From Micromonospora rifamycinica (GTDB lineage Bacteria; Actinomycetota; Actinomycetes; Mycobacteriales; Micromonosporaceae): a stretch of DNA of 64,000 nucleotides. Made by a program: the position numbers and the translations under genes. Positions 33,330 to 43,150 of this stretch are shown here, piece after piece (the first letter of the stretch is position 1; every line of letters starts with the position of its first letter). Under the pieces are notes generated by a model. That model did not search any database. It was not told where the DNA came from and was given only the letters and a program-made list of their open reading frames with translations. The stretch lies in NCBI RefSeq assembly GCF_900090265.1, contig NZ_LT607752.1, forward strand, positions 3,658,001-3,722,000, written 5' to 3'.

Positions 33330-34271
33330 GTGCTCGTTCACGTTGCCGAGGACTTCGGTATCCATCTGACTGCCGTGGAGGTCATCAACGGCGGGGTGGA
33401 TCGGGCAGCGCAGAACTTCCTGGGCCGCACGGAAACAACCGCGTATGCGATCAAGTGGTCCGCCGGTGGCAGCGCCGCCGGGCTCGTGGTGCCGAGCGCG
33501 TTAGCCGACCGGAAAGTGCGAGCGGTGTCTGCGCCGGTCCGCACACGAGACGGTCGCCTCTACTCCGAGCGCGACGGGCGTCGGCTGTCGGTGACCCCGT
33601 GGGTCGGTGACCGCAACGGCCTCGACGGCGGCCTGGACGAAGCCCAGTGTCGCGAGTTCGGTGCGCTGCTCGCCGCGACGCACTCCCTCCCGGTCACGCC
33701 GGAGCTGGCGGCCGTTCTGCCCGTCGCCGGCCACCACCAGGATCTGGCTGCGGTCCGGGCGACCGAAGCGTTGCTTCACGCCTCGCCACCGCCCGATGTG
33801 ATCGCGGCGGAGGCCAGGAGCATCTGGGCAGACCACGCGGAGCTCATCGCGGCGGTGGTCGACCGGGTGGGGTCACTGGCGTCGGCGGTGAAGCCGTCGA
33901 CCGTGTGCCACACCGATCCGCACCTGGGCAACGTCCTGGCGGCACCCGGCCGGATGTGGCTCGTCGACTGGGACGACGCCGCCCTGTCCACACCCGAACA
34001 CGACCTGATGTTCGTCCTCGGCGGCGCGTACGGCGACGAGCACATCGGCGATCGGGAACGAGAGTGGTTTTTCGAGGGGTACGGGCCGGTGACGGTGCGC
34101 CCGCGTCACCTGGCGTACTGGCGCGCAAGCCGTGGTCTGGCCGACATCGCCTTCCTCGCAGGGGAGGCTTTCACACCGGGCGAATACGGCGACACCTGGC
34201 GGGCGAGGGCGGTCCGGCTTCTCGCCGCGAACCTGGGACCAGACGGTCTCATAGCGCGGGCGATGACCTGA
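33330..34271 (+). CDS. aminoglycoside phosphotransferase-family kinase-like protein
   Basis: 313 aa from GTG 33330; the open frame extends much further upstream but only through the end of the regulator gene. The catalytic loop reads VCHTDPHLGNVL (about 193-204), followed by the metal-binding MWLVDWDDAALSTPEHDLMF. The N-lobe (TAVEVINGGVDRAAQNFLG; TAYAIKWSAGGSAAG) has the nucleotide-binding strand lysine. The APH family phosphorylates aminoglycosides, macrolides, homoserine or other small hydroxyl compounds; I cannot name the substrate. No linked biosynthetic genes suggest one. Confidence 0.82.
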   Translation: MLVHVAEDFGIHLTAVEVINGGVDRAAQNFLGRTETTAYAIKWSAGGSAAGLVVPSALADRKVRAVSAPVRTRDGRLYSERDGRRLSVTPWVGDRNGLDGGLDEAQCREFGALLAATHSLPVTPELAAVLPVAGHHQDLAAVRATEALLHASPPPDVIAAEARSIWADHAELIAAVVDRVGSLASAVKPSTVCHTDPHLGNVLAAPGRMWLVDWDDAALSTPEHDLMFVLGGAYGDEHIGDREREWFFEGYGPVTVRPRHLAYWRASRGLADIAFLAGEAFTPGEYGDTWRARAVRLLAANLGPDGLIARAMT

Positions 34272-34284
34272 TACGCGTGACGAG

Positions 34285-35004
34285 TCACCGCTTCGCTGCT
34301 GCGAGTTCGGCGGCGTTGTCGAAGGCGGATGCCGCCCTTTCGGACTGGCCTTCCGTCAGCGTGACGGACCGGGCGCGGGCCAGCATCTCGGCCGCGGTTT
34401 CCGGATCGTGCAGCACCATGGCCAGTTCGGCGCGGTAGACGAGGACCTCCACCTGCTCGACCGGGTCGTCGTCGGCGTGCGGGCGGGCCAGGGCGCTGTC
34501 GAGGATCCGAACGGCCTGTCCGACGGCTCCCCGGGAGTCGGCCTGCACCACGGCATTCGCCAGGGCCTTGGCCAGCCGGCCTTCCGGCGCGGTGGCCGGC
34601 GCGGGCGCGCTGGTGGCGTGCCGGAAGACCCGGATCCAGTTGCCGCCCGGGTCGATGACGCTGAATCCGCCCACCCCGTCGGCGTTCTTCCGCGCCCTGG
34701 GCCGGGTCATCCGCGGCGTTCCGGAGACCAGCACCTTGCCGTACGCGGCGCGCATACCGGCGGCGAACGCCCGGTGCAGTCCCTCGATGTCTCCGGTCAG
34801 CACCAGGCAGGAACCGTAGGACTGCTCCGGGTCGAACCCGGGGATCTCGAAGAACTGCAGTTGCAGGTCTTCCCGCCGCACCCCCACACACGGGTTGGGC
34901 CGGCGCTGCTTGTACGTGGTGTGGAAACCGAGAACTCCGTAGAAGCTCTCGATGTCGTCGATGGACGCGCACGGCAACAGGGGAACGGTCACCTCGTTGG
35001 TCAT
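34285..35004 (-). CDS. VOC-family (glyoxalase/bleomycin-resistance-like) protein with helical extension
   Basis: 239 aa from ATG 35004, with AGGAAGGA upstream. Residues 1-130 form a VOC domain (PLLPCASIDDIESFYGVLGF; LQLQFFEIPGFDPEQSYGSC; GGFSVIDPGGNWIRVFRH). The remaining 105 residues are alpha-helical and TPR-like (LAKALANAVVQADSRGAVGQ; VEVLVYRAELAMVLHDPETA), an extension that plain VOC proteins lack. VOC proteins bind antibiotics or catalyse metal-dependent isomerisation and dioxygenation. Adjacent to the NRPS cluster but transcribed away from it; a self-protection role is possible, not shown. Confidence 0.8.
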   Translation of the reverse strand: MTNEVTVPLLPCASIDDIESFYGVLGFHTTYKQRRPNPCVGVRREDLQLQFFEIPGFDPEQSYGSCLVLTGDIEGLHRAFAAGMRAAYGKVLVSGTPRMTRPRARKNADGVGGFSVIDPGGNWIRVFRHATSAPAPATAPEGRLAKALANAVVQADSRGAVGQAVRILDSALARPHADDDPVEQVEVLVYRAELAMVLHDPETAAEMLARARSVTLTEGQSERAASAFDNAAELAAAKR

Positions 35005-35390
35005 TCCTCCTTCCTAGGCGTCACAGGGCCGCCATCGCACACGGAAACAGCCGATCGTCGACTTCGGACATCCGATCGGCTGATGGCCCGGAACGCATCC
35101 GACCGGCCGCGCCATGGGCCGGACGGCGGGACGCGGGTGGCTCGACGTGGCGCCATTCCCGCGTGACGGATCATCTTGTCCTGGTCGAGGGGTTGCCCGA
35201 CCCGGGCTGTTCACCGGCAGAGCATCGACTCACGGTCTCAGAATCTCCACGTACCGTGACCAGTGATGGTAAGTGATGGATAAGTGACGGTGAGTCGCCG
35301 GGAAGTTCGCGGTGAAGGACAACCACCAGTATTTACCGGGCCGCACCGACCTACGGGCGGCTGTCCAGGTGGACCCGCGAGGAGCACCCA
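35005..35390 (+). promoter_or_regulatory. control region before the NRPS cluster, with SARP-like direct repeats
   Basis: 386-bp spacer between the leftward VOC gene and mbtH. At 35264-35301 the sequence has AGTGATG (35264), AGTGATG (35274), AGTGACG (35285) and a weaker AGTCGCC (35295), spaced 10, 11 and 10 bp. Heptamer repeats at about one helical turn are the binding signature of SARP activators, and a SARP gene closes this cluster (52440). An AT-richer CAGTATTTA lies about 30 bp after the repeats and could include a -10 element. The rest of the spacer shows no gene. Confidence 0.6.
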
Positions 35391-35627
35391 GTGAACCCCT
35401 TCGATGACGAGAACGCCCGCTTCATGGTCCTGGTGAACGACGAGGGACAGCACTGCCTGTGGCCCGTCTTCGCCGAGGTGCCCGCGGGCTGGACGGTCGC
35501 CCTGGCCGACGCGGGCCGCGCCGAGGCGCTCGCCTGGGTGGAGACGAACTGGGTGGACATGCGACCGCGCAGTCTCGTCGAGGCGATGCGCTCCGGCGAG
35601 CTACCGGACGTGGCCCCGCGGACCTGA
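35391..35627 (+). CDS. MbtH-like protein
   Basis: 78 aa from GTG 35391, with GAGGAG upstream. The sequence NPFDDENARFMVLVNDEGQH, LWPVFAEVPAGWTVALADA and WVETNWVDMRPRSLVE matches the MbtH signature, including the conserved NDEGQHxLWP and NWxDMRP motifs. MbtH proteins bind NRPS adenylation domains and are often required for their folding and activity. First gene of the cluster; it should serve the three A domains encoded downstream. Confidence 0.97.
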   Translation: MNPFDDENARFMVLVNDEGQHCLWPVFAEVPAGWTVALADAGRAEALAWVETNWVDMRPRSLVEAMRSGELPDVAPRT

Positions 35628-36029
35628 CCCGGCGACGAACTCTTCGACTCCCGGGGCGGCGACAGGCGCAGAGCACGAACCGCCCCGCACCCGCCTGCCC
35701 GGCGGCCCCCTCGTTCGCCGCCGGGCGGCCCGACAGGGGCTTCTCCGGTGCGGACGTGATTCGCCCCCGTACCGGCCCCCGCCCGCCGCAGGAGCGTGAC
35801 GGCGACGAGGTCGCAGGCTGCCGTCGGAGCGCTCCGCCCACGACCACGGGTGCGCCGGACTCCGATCCACCACCGCCCCGACGACGGTCGCGCCGTCGGC
35901 GGATCCGCCCGTCCTTGAGCCACCTGTGCCCGACCGGGATCAGCGAGGGGCTCGCGCCGGCCGGCCCCGTCCGGGCCTGAACCCCGCGCGGTCCGTACGC
36001 GTCCTCCCCCACTCGGAAAGTGAGCAACA
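35628..36029 (+). other. 402-bp spacer between mbtH and the NRPS gene, with one strong hairpin
   Basis: No gene is supported here. A hairpin with arms CCCGGCGGC (35698-35706) and GCCGCCGGG (35717-35725) lies 70 bp after mbtH and may reduce read-through, so mbtH could be made in excess over the NRPS. No second promoter is obvious. Confidence 0.45.
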
Positions 36030-39000
36030 GTGATGGTCCCGTTGTCCTTCGCGCAGCGCCGACTGTGGTTCCTCGACCGCCTCGAAGGCCCCTCGGCGAC
36101 GTACAACATCCCCGTGGTCACCCGGATCCGGGACGCGGTGGATGTGGCGGCTCTCGATGCGGCCGTCGGGGACGTGGTCAGCCGGCACGAGGTGCTCCGC
36201 ACCGTGTACGTGGAGGTCGACGGGGAACCGTCGCAACGGGTGCTGCCGGCCGACCGGGTGCGGGTCGACTTCGCCCACCGGGCGGTCACCGCCGACGAGG
36301 CCGACGAGGCCCTGGTCGAGGTCTGCGCGCAGCCGTTCGACCTGACCCGCGAGCTGCCCGTCCGGGTCCGGCTGTTCAGCCTGGACGCGCGGGAGCACCT
36401 GCTGGCGATCTCGCTGCACCACATCGCCGCCGACGGGACCTCGATGGGGCCGCTGAGCCGCGACCTGGCGACGGCGTACGCCGCCCGCCTCGCCGGGACG
36501 GCCCCGGCGTGGGAGCCGTTGCCGATCCAGTACGCCGACTACGCCCTGTGGCAGCGCGACCTGCTCGGTGCCGACGACGACCCGGACAGCCGGGCGAACC
36601 GCCAGCTGACCTACTGGCGGTCGGTCCTGGCGGGGTTGCCCGACGAGCTGCCCCTACCCACCGACCACCCCCGCCCCGCACACCCCACCCACCACGCCGG
36701 CCGCATCGACCTCACCATCCCCACCCACACCCACACCACACTCCGCACCATCGCCCGCACCCACGACGCCACCCTCTTCATGCTCATCCAAACCGCCATC
36801 GCCACCCTCCTCACCCGCCTCGGCTGCGGCACCGACATCCCCCTCGGCACCGTCGTCGCCGGACGCACCGACGACACCCTCGACAACCTCATCGGCTTCT
36901 TCGTCAACACCCTCGTCCTACGCACCGACACCAGCGGCAACCCCACCTTCACCGACCTCCTCCACCGCGTCCGCGACACCACCCTCACCGCCCTCGACCA
37001 CCAGGACCTCCCCTTCGACCGCCTCGTCGCCCACCTCCAACCCACCCGCACCCTCGCCCGACACCCCCTCTTCCAGGTCGCGTTCGCCGTCGACCGGGGG
37101 CTCGTGCTGACCCTGGACCCGCTGTCCGTGCGGTCGGAGAAGCCGCCGTTCGACACGGCCAAGTTCGACCTGTTCTTCGGCTTCGTCGCGCACGACGACG
37201 GCGAACTGGAGCTGAGCCTCACCTACGCGGAGGACCTGTTCACCCGGGCCGGCGCGGCGGCGGTCGGGCAGCGGCTGGTGAACCTGCTGACGCAGCTCGC
37301 CACCGACCCGGCCCGCAGGGTGACGGCGACCGACGTACTCACCGAGGGCGAGCGCGAGAAACTGCTGAACGGTTTCAACGCCTCGGCTGCCCGGGTCGTC
37401 CCGGAGACCGTGCCGGCGCTCTTCGCCCACCAGGTCCGCCGGAACCCGGACGCTGTCGCGGTGGCGCACGCCGCCGGCCAGCTCAGCTACCGCGAGCTGG
37501 ACCTGCGGGCGAACCGGTTGGCGCACTACCTGACGGCGCACGGCGTCGGCCCGGACGTGCACGTCGCGGTGTCGATGCGCCGGTCGGTGGAGCTGGTCAC
37601 CTGCCTGCTGGCGGTGGCCAAGGCGGGTGGCTGCTACGTGCCGGTCGACCCGGCGTACCCCACCGTCCGGAAGCAGTTCGTCCTGGGGCAGACCGCGCCG
37701 GCGGTCATCCTCGTCGACGACCCCGCCCACCTGCCGGGCTCCCCGGCGGCCAAGACCGTCCTGGTCGGCGGTGACCTGTGGCGGGAGGTGTCGACCCTGC
37801 CCACCGACGAGCCACGGCCGCCACTCGCCCTGGACCACGGCGCCTATGTGATCTACACGTCCGGTTCGACCGGGCAGCCGAAGGGCGTGACCGTCACCCA
37901 CCGGGGGATCAGTCGCCTGGCCCACCGCTACCGGCGGGACTTCGGTGTCCGGCCGGGCAGCCGGATCCTCCAGCTCGCCTCGATCGGCTTCGACGGGTCG
38001 GTGTGGGAGATGTACATGGCGCTGCTCGCTGGTGGTGCGGTCGTACCGTTCGACCCGGAACGGCTGCTCCTGCCGGCGGAGGCCGACCGCGACCAGCTCG
38101 GCCTGACCACCCACGTCACGGTCACCCCGAGCCTGCTCGCCACGTTGCCGACGAGCATCCTGCCGGCCGGGGCGACGGTCATCACCGCCAGCGAGGCGTG
38201 CCCGCAGTGGCTGGTGGACACCTGGGCGGCCGACCACCGGCTGATCAACTCGTACGGTCCGACCGAGGTGACCGTCTGCGCCAGCGGCGGCCCCCTGCCC
38301 CATGGCCAGCCGGTGACCATCGGGACGCCGGTGGCGAACACCGCCTGTTACGCGCTGGACGCGACGCTGCGGCCGGTGCCGGTGGGGGTGGCCGGGGAGC
38401 TGTACGTGGCCGGGGAGGGCCTCGCCCGAGGTTACGTGAACCGGCCGGAGCTCACCGCCAGCCGGTTCGTGGCCAACCCGTACGGGCCGGCCGGGAGCCG
38501 GCTGTACCGGACCGGTGACCTGGTCAGGTGGGACCGCGACGGGCGGCTGCACTTCCTCGGTCGTACCGACGACCAGGTCAAGATCCGGGGCTTCCGGATC
38601 GAGCTGGGCGAGGTCGAGACCACCCTCACCGGCCACCCCGGGGTCCGCCAGGCAGCCGTGGTGGTCCGCGAGGACCAACCCGGTGACCGGCGGATCGTCG
38701 CGTACCTGGTGCCCGAGGACGACGACCTCGACCTGTCGGCGCTCCGCGGGGCGGTCGGCGACCGGCTGCCCGACTACATGGTCCCGGCCGCCTTCGTCAC
38801 CATGGCCGCGCTGCCGATGACCCCGAACGGCAAGCTCGACCGCAACGCCCTGCCCGCGCCCGGGTACCCGACCGCCGGCCGGGCCGTTGCGCGCACCGCC
38901 CGGCAGGAGGTGCTCTGCCAGCTCTTCGCCGCCGTCCTCGGGGTGCCCGAGGTGGGCGTCGACGACGACTTCTTCGACCTGGGTGGTCACTCGCTGCTGG

Positions 39001-42000
39001 CCACCCGCCTGGTCAACCGGGTGCGCGGCGTCCTGGGCGTCGACGTCGGGGTACGGGACCTGTTCGCCAACCCCACCGTCGCCGCCCTCGAACCCCGGCT
39101 CACCACCGGCACCCGCCGTCCCCCGGTGACGGTGGCCGTCCGGCGGCCCGACCCGCTGCCGCTGTCCTTCGCCCAGCGTCGACTGTGGTTCCTGCACTCG
39201 GTGCAGGGACCGTCGGCGACGTACAACGTGCCGGTCACCACCAGGATCACGGGCAGGGTGGACGTACCGGCCCTCCGCGCCGCCGTCGACGACCTGGTCG
39301 CCCGGCACGAGGTGCTGCGCACCGTCTACGTCGAGGTGGACGGTGAGCCCACCCAGCACGTGCTGCCTGTCGCACCGGGGCTGGTCGAGTTCATCCACCA
39401 GCGGGTGCCCGACGCCGAGCGGCAGGAGGAGGCGGTGCGCGCCGCCTCCGCCCGCGCCTTCGACCTGGCCCGGGAAGCCCCCCTCACGGTCCGGCTGGTC
39501 AGCCGCGACGACCTGGCGGACGAGCACCTGCTCGTGGTCAACCTGCACCACATCGCCGGTGACGGCGCGTCGATGGGACCGCTCGGCCGGGACCTCGCCG
39601 ACGCGTACGCGGCCCGGGTCGACGGGCACGAACCCGACCGGGAGCCGTTGCCCGTCCAGTACGCCGACTACACGCTGTGGCAGCGCGACCTGCTCGGCGA
39701 CGCCGACGACCCGGGCAGTGAGCTGCGCCGGCAACTGGACCACTGGGGAACGGTCCTGGCGGGGTTGCCCGACGAGCTGCCCCTACCCACCGACCACCCC
39801 CGCCCCGCACACCCCACCCACCACGCCGGCCGCATCGACCTCACCATCCCCACCCACACCCACACCACACTCCGCACCATCGCCCGCACCCACGACGCCA
39901 CCCTCTTCATGCTCATCCAAACCGCCATCGCCACCCTCCTCACCCGCCTCGGCTGCGGCACCGACATCCCCCTCGGCACCGTCGTCGCCGGACGCACCGA
40001 CGACACCCTCGACAACCTCATCGGCTTCTTCGTCAACACCCTCGTCCTACGCACCGACACCAGCGGCAACCCCACCTTCACCGACCTCCTCCACCGCGTC
40101 CGCGACACCACCCTCACCGCCCTCGACCACCAAGACCTCCCCTTCGACCGCCTCGTCGCCCACCTCCAACCCACCCGCACCCTCGCCCGACACCCCCTCT
40201 TCCAGGTCGCCCTGTCCCGGGCCGACCGCACGCCCACCTCGACCCCGCTGCCCGGGCTGGAGACCGCACCGGAGCCGACCAGACTGGCGGTCGCGAAGTT
40301 CGACCTCGACTTCACGGTCGCCGACGAACCGGTCGACGCCGACCTCCAGATCACCCTCACGTTCGCCACCGACCTGTTCACCACCGCGACGGCCGCGGCG
40401 CTCGGGGAACGGCTGGTGGCGATCCTGCAGCAGGTCGCGCTCCGGCCGGCCATCCCGGTCGGCAGCCTGGACGTCCTCACCACCCGGGAACGGCGGCAGC
40501 TGCACGCCGAGGCCGACGACCCGCCCGTGGTGCCGTGCAGCGTGGTCGCCGCCTTCGACGAACAGGCCGCACGGACGCCCGACGCGCCCGCCCTCACCGA
40601 GGGTGAGGTCACCCTCAGCTACGCCGAGCTGCGGGACCGGGCCGAGCGGCTGGCCCGGACGCTACGCGCCAACGGCGTCGGCGACGAAACGCCCGTACCG
40701 GTGCTCATGCAGCGGTCGGTGGACCTCGTGGTCGCGTTCCTCGCGGTGCTCAAGGCCGGTGGCGCGTACCTGCCGATCCACACCGCCTACCCGGTGCAGC
40801 GGATGCGCGCGGTGGCCGCGGACACCGCCTCACCGGTCCTGCTGGTGGACGACTCGTTCCAGGCCCACGAGCTGGCGAACGACGAGCGGGCCGCCGGCCG
40901 GGTCGTGCTGACCGGGACGCCCCGGGACGCCGACGCGGCGGTGCCGCTCCCGCCGGTCCACCCGCAGCAGCTCTGCTACGTCATGTACACGTCCGGCTCC
41001 ACCGGCGAGCCGAAGGGCATCCAGATCACCCACCAGGGCGTCGTCGACCTGGTCCGCGACCCCAGCTGGGCGCTGCACGCCGGGGACCGCATCCTGCTGC
41101 ACTCCCCGCACGCCTTCGACGCCTCCACCTGGGAACTCTGGGGTCCTCTGCTGCACGGCGGAACAGTCGTCGTGGCACCGCCCGACGCCGTGGCGGCGGC
41201 CGTGCTCCAGCGGCTGGTCCGCACCCACGGCATCACCCGGTTGAGCCTCACCGCCGGGCTGTTCCGGGTCGTCGCCGACGAACTGGTCGACGTCTTCCGC
41301 GAGTTGGACGAGGTGACCACGGGTGGGGACGTCATCTCCGCCCGGGCCGTCGCGCGCACCGTCGAACACTGCCCCGACACGGTGGTCCGCACCACCTACG
41401 GCCCCACCGAGATGACGCTGTGCGTCACCCAGTACCCCTGGCGGCACGGGGAGGACGTGCCGGCGACGGTCCCCCTCGGACGTCCGATGGCGTACACCGG
41501 CGTGCACCTGCTGGACCACCGCCTCCAGCCCGTCCCGGCCGGGGTGCCCGGCGAGATCTACCTCGCCGGGTCCGGTACCGCCCGTGGTTACCTGCGCCAG
41601 CCGGGGACCACCGCCGCCCGCTTCGTCGCCGACCCGTTCGGCCCTCCCGGCGGCCGGCTGTACCGCACCGGTGACCTGGCCCGCTGGAACACCGACGGGA
41701 GTCTGCTCTTCCTCGGCCGCACCGACGACCAGGTGAAGGTGCGCGGCTACCGGATCGAGCTGGGCGAGATCGAGAACGCGCTCACCGGCCGGGACGACGT
41801 CCGGCAGGCCGCCGTGGTGGTCCGCGAGGACCAGCCCGGCGACAAGCGGATCGTCGCCTACCTGGTGCCCACCGCAGACCCCGTCGACCCGGTCGTCCTG
41901 CGCCGTGACCTCGGTGCCCGGCTGCCGGACTACATGGTGCCCGGCGCCTTCGTCACCATGACCGCACTGCCGGTCACCGCCAACGGCAAGCTCGACCGGA

Positions 42001-42335
42001 AGGCGCTGCCGGCACCCACCCACACCCCCGGCGCCGGGGCCGGTCCGCGGACCGCCCGGCAGGAGGTGCTCTGCCGGCTCTTCGCCGACGTCCTCGGCCT
42101 GCCGGAGGTCGGCGTGGACGACGACTTCTTCGACCTCGGCGGCCACTCGCTGCTCGCCACCCGCCTGGTCAACCGGGTCCGTACCGCGCTGGGCGTCGAG
42201 GTGGGCGTCCGGCAGCTCTTCGAGAACCCCACCGTCGGCGCGCTGGAGCCGTGGCTGGTCTCGGCCAGGCCGGCCCGACCGACGCTGCGGGCCCGGTCGG
42301 CGGCCCGTGACACCGATCGAAAGGACGTACCGTGA
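36030..42335 (+). CDS. two-module NRPS, C-A-T-C-A-T
   Basis: 2101 aa from GTG 36030 (ATG 36033 is equivalent); GGAAAG precedes it. C1 (1-440) has HHIAADG near 129; A1 (about 457-955) has [11 protein letters not shown] near 608; T1 carries DLGGHSLL near 985. C2 (about 1035-1480) has HHIAGDG near 1171; A2 (about 1505-2000) has [11 protein letters not shown] near 1651; T2 carries DLGGHSLL near 2037. There is no epimerase, methyltransferase or loading domain; a C domain at the very start implies an acyl or upstream-carrier donor. By-eye specificity residues: A1 D-G-W-T-I-A-S-V-C (close to Phe-type codes), A2 D-A-W-S-T-G-T-L-C, whose last four match the Dpg code G-T-L-C. C1 and C2 share a 460-bp near-identical tract. 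Confidence 0.95.
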   Translation: MMVPLSFAQRRLWFLDRLEGPSATYNIPVVTRIRDAVDVAALDAAVGDVVSRHEVLRTVYVEVDGEPSQRVLPADRVRVDFAHRAVTADEADEALVEVCAQPFDLTRELPVRVRLFSLDAREHLLAISLHHIAADGTSMGPLSRDLATAYAARLAGTAPAWEPLPIQYADYALWQRDLLGADDDPDSRANRQLTYWRSVLAGLPDELPLPTDHPRPAHPTHHAGRIDLTIPTHTHTTLRTIARTHDATLFMLIQTAIATLLTRLGCGTDIPLGTVVAGRTDDTLDNLIGFFVNTLVLRTDTSGNPTFTDLLHRVRDTTLTALDHQDLPFDRLVAHLQPTRTLARHPLFQVAFAVDRGLVLTLDPLSVRSEKPPFDTAKFDLFFGFVAHDDGELELSLTYAEDLFTRAGAAAVGQRLVNLLTQLATDPARRVTATDVLTEGEREKLLNGFNASAARVVPETVPALFAHQVRRNPDAVAVAHAAGQLSYRELDLRANRLAHYLTAHGVGPDVHVAVSMRRSVELVTCLLAVAKAGGCYVPVDPAYPTVRKQFVLGQTAPAVILVDDPAHLPGSPAAKTVLVGGDLWREVSTLPTDEPRPPLALDHGAYVIYTSGSTGQPKGVTVTHRGISRLAHRYRRDFGVRPGSRILQLASIGFDGSVWEMYMALLAGGAVVPFDPERLLLPAEADRDQLGLTTHVTVTPSLLATLPTSILPAGATVITASEACPQWLVDTWAADHRLINSYGPTEVTVCASGGPLPHGQPVTIGTPVANTACYALDATLRPVPVGVAGELYVAGEGLARGYVNRPELTASRFVANPYGPAGSRLYRTGDLVRWDRDGRLHFLGRTDDQVKIRGFRIELGEVETTLTGHPGVRQAAVVVREDQPGDRRIVAYLVPEDDDLDLSALRGAVGDRLPDYMVPAAFVTMAALPMTPNGKLDRNALPAPGYPTAGRAVARTARQEVLCQLFAAVLGVPEVGVDDDFFDLGGHSLLATRLVNRVRGVLGVDVGVRDLFANPTVAALEPRLTTGTRRPPVTVAVRRPDPLPLSFAQRRLWFLHSVQGPSATYNVPVTTRITGRVDVPALRAAVDDLVARHEVLRTVYVEVDGEPTQHVLPVAPGLVEFIHQRVPDAERQEEAVRAASARAFDLAREAPLTVRLVSRDDLADEHLLVVNLHHIAGDGASMGPLGRDLADAYAARVDGHEPDREPLPVQYADYTLWQRDLLGDADDPGSELRRQLDHWGTVLAGLPDELPLPTDHPRPAHPTHHAGRIDLTIPTHTHTTLRTIARTHDATLFMLIQTAIATLLTRLGCGTDIPLGTVVAGRTDDTLDNLIGFFVNTLVLRTDTSGNPTFTDLLHRVRDTTLTALDHQDLPFDRLVAHLQPTRTLARHPLFQVALSRADRTPTSTPLPGLETAPEPTRLAVAKFDLDFTVADEPVDADLQITLTFATDLFTTATAAALGERLVAILQQVALRPAIPVGSLDVLTTRERRQLHAEADDPPVVPCSVVAAFDEQAARTPDAPALTEGEVTLSYAELRDRAERLARTLRANGVGDETPVPVLMQRSVDLVVAFLAVLKAGGAYLPIHTAYPVQRMRAVAADTASPVLLVDDSFQAHELANDERAAGRVVLTGTPRDADAAVPLPPVHPQQLCYVMYTSGSTGEPKGIQITHQGVVDLVRDPSWALHAGDRILLHSPHAFDASTWELWGPLLHGGTVVVAPPDAVAAAVLQRLVRTHGITRLSLTAGLFRVVADELVDVFRELDEVTTGGDVISARAVARTVEHCPDTVVRTTYGPTEMTLCVTQYPWRHGEDVPATVPLGRPMAYTGVHLLDHRLQPVPAGVPGEIYLAGSGTARGYLRQPGTTAARFVADPFGPPGGRLYRTGDLARWNTDGSLLFLGRTDDQVKVRGYRIELGEIENALTGRDDVRQAAVVVREDQPGDKRIVAYLVPTADPVDPVVLRRDLGARLPDYMVPGAFVTMTALPVTANGKLDRKALPAPTHTPGAGAGPRTARQEVLCRLFADVLGLPEVGVDDDFFDLGGHSLLATRLVNRVRTALGVEVGVRQLFENPTVGALEPWLVSARPARPTLRARSAARDTDRKDVP
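36622..37081 (+). repeat. 460-bp near-identical tract, copy 1 (in C1)
   Basis: Identical to 39751-40210 except for one G/A difference in a Gln/Lys-region codon (cag versus caa, silent). The offset is 3129 bp, a whole number of codons. The tract is C-rich and G-poor on this strand, with CTC rather than CTG for leucine, unlike flanking NRPS sequence. Confidence 0.92.
39751..40210 (+). repeat. 460-bp near-identical tract, copy 2 (in C2)
   Basis: Partner of 36622-37081. It covers the second half of the condensation domain, from [20 protein letters not shown] to ARHPLFQVA. The third C domain of the cluster (about 43760-44220) has homologous protein sequence but not this DNA. Confidence 0.92.
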
Positions 42336-43150
42336 TGTTCCCCCCTGCCCTGCTCAAGGGTGACGAGCTGTACGAACACGAGGCCAGCGCCCCCTACGAC
42401 GCCTCACGTGACCTGTCCAAGTACCTGCTCATGCACTACGGCAGTCTCGAGGACGTCTTCCACCAGAGCGGGCATCCCCTGGCCATGGCCCACGGGTACT
42501 GCCAGCGCCTGTCGGACCTGCTGCGTTCGTGCGCCCAGCGCACCGGCACCAGCGTCGCCCGCGCGCTCGACGTCGGGTGCAGCGTCGGCGGGGTCACCCA
42601 CGCCCTCGGCGCGTGGGTGACCGACCAGGTGGTCGGCGTGGACATCAGCCGCCGGTCGGTGGAGATCGCCCAGGCGCTGACCCACCACGGCGGCGGCACG
42701 TTCTCCGTCATCGAGCAGGGGCCGTTCCACCGGGAGGTGTCCATCCTCGTCGAGCCGGGTGACCGGGCACGGGTGGCCTTCGAGGTCGGCGACGCCAACG
42801 CGCTGCGGGTCGGGGAGCAGCCGTTCGACGCCGTCGTCCTGTCCAACGTGCTGGACCGGGTCGCCCGGCCGGCGGCGTGCCTGGAACAGTTCACCGGGTC
42901 CACGGCGATCCTGCGCACCGGCGGGCTGCTGATGGTCGCCTGCCCCTGGTCGTGGTATCCGGAGTACAGCCACCCCGACGAGTGGCTCGGGTCCGCGGCC
43001 ACCGGCACACCGAGCGAGACCGCCCTCAAGGCGTTGCTCGCCGGCCACTTCGACCTGGTCGCCGAGGTCGACGAACCCGGCGTCCTGCGGCAGAACCCCC
43101 GGGAGTACGACTACTTCGAGTCACACGTCACCGTCTGGAGGAAACGGTGA
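42335..43150 (+). CDS. SAM methyltransferase resembling the OvoA C-terminal (mercaptohistidine N-methyltransferase) family
   Basis: 271 aa from ATG 42335, sharing one base with the NRPS stop (TGATG); GTG 42332 is an alternative. The N-terminus [20 protein letters not shown], the SAM motif [34 protein letters not shown], and [18 protein letters not shown] followed by [20 protein letters not shown] and a [11 protein letters not shown] end fit the family named putative 4-mercaptohistidine N1-methyltransferase, the C-terminal domain of OvoA. The OvoA sulfoxide-synthase domain is absent from the window. It may methylate an imidazole, another aromatic nitrogen or the finished peptide; the substrate is unknown. 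The gene lies between the two NRPS genes, all coupled. Confidence 0.8.
   Translation: MFPPALLKGDELYEHEASAPYDASRDLSKYLLMHYGSLEDVFHQSGHPLAMAHGYCQRLSDLLRSCAQRTGTSVARALDVGCSVGGVTHALGAWVTDQVVGVDISRRSVEIAQALTHHGGGTFSVIEQGPFHREVSILVEPGDRARVAFEVGDANALRVGEQPFDAVVLSNVLDRVARPAACLEQFTGSTAILRTGGLLMVACPWSWYPEYSHPDEWLGSAATGTPSETALKALLAGHFDLVAEVDEPGVLRQNPREYDYFESHVTVWRKR

Noticed and set aside
35422..36027. Protein genes in the mbtH-NRPS spacer
   Set aside because: Open frames here are a by-product of high GC; they lack ribosome-binding sites, sensible composition and recognisable domains.
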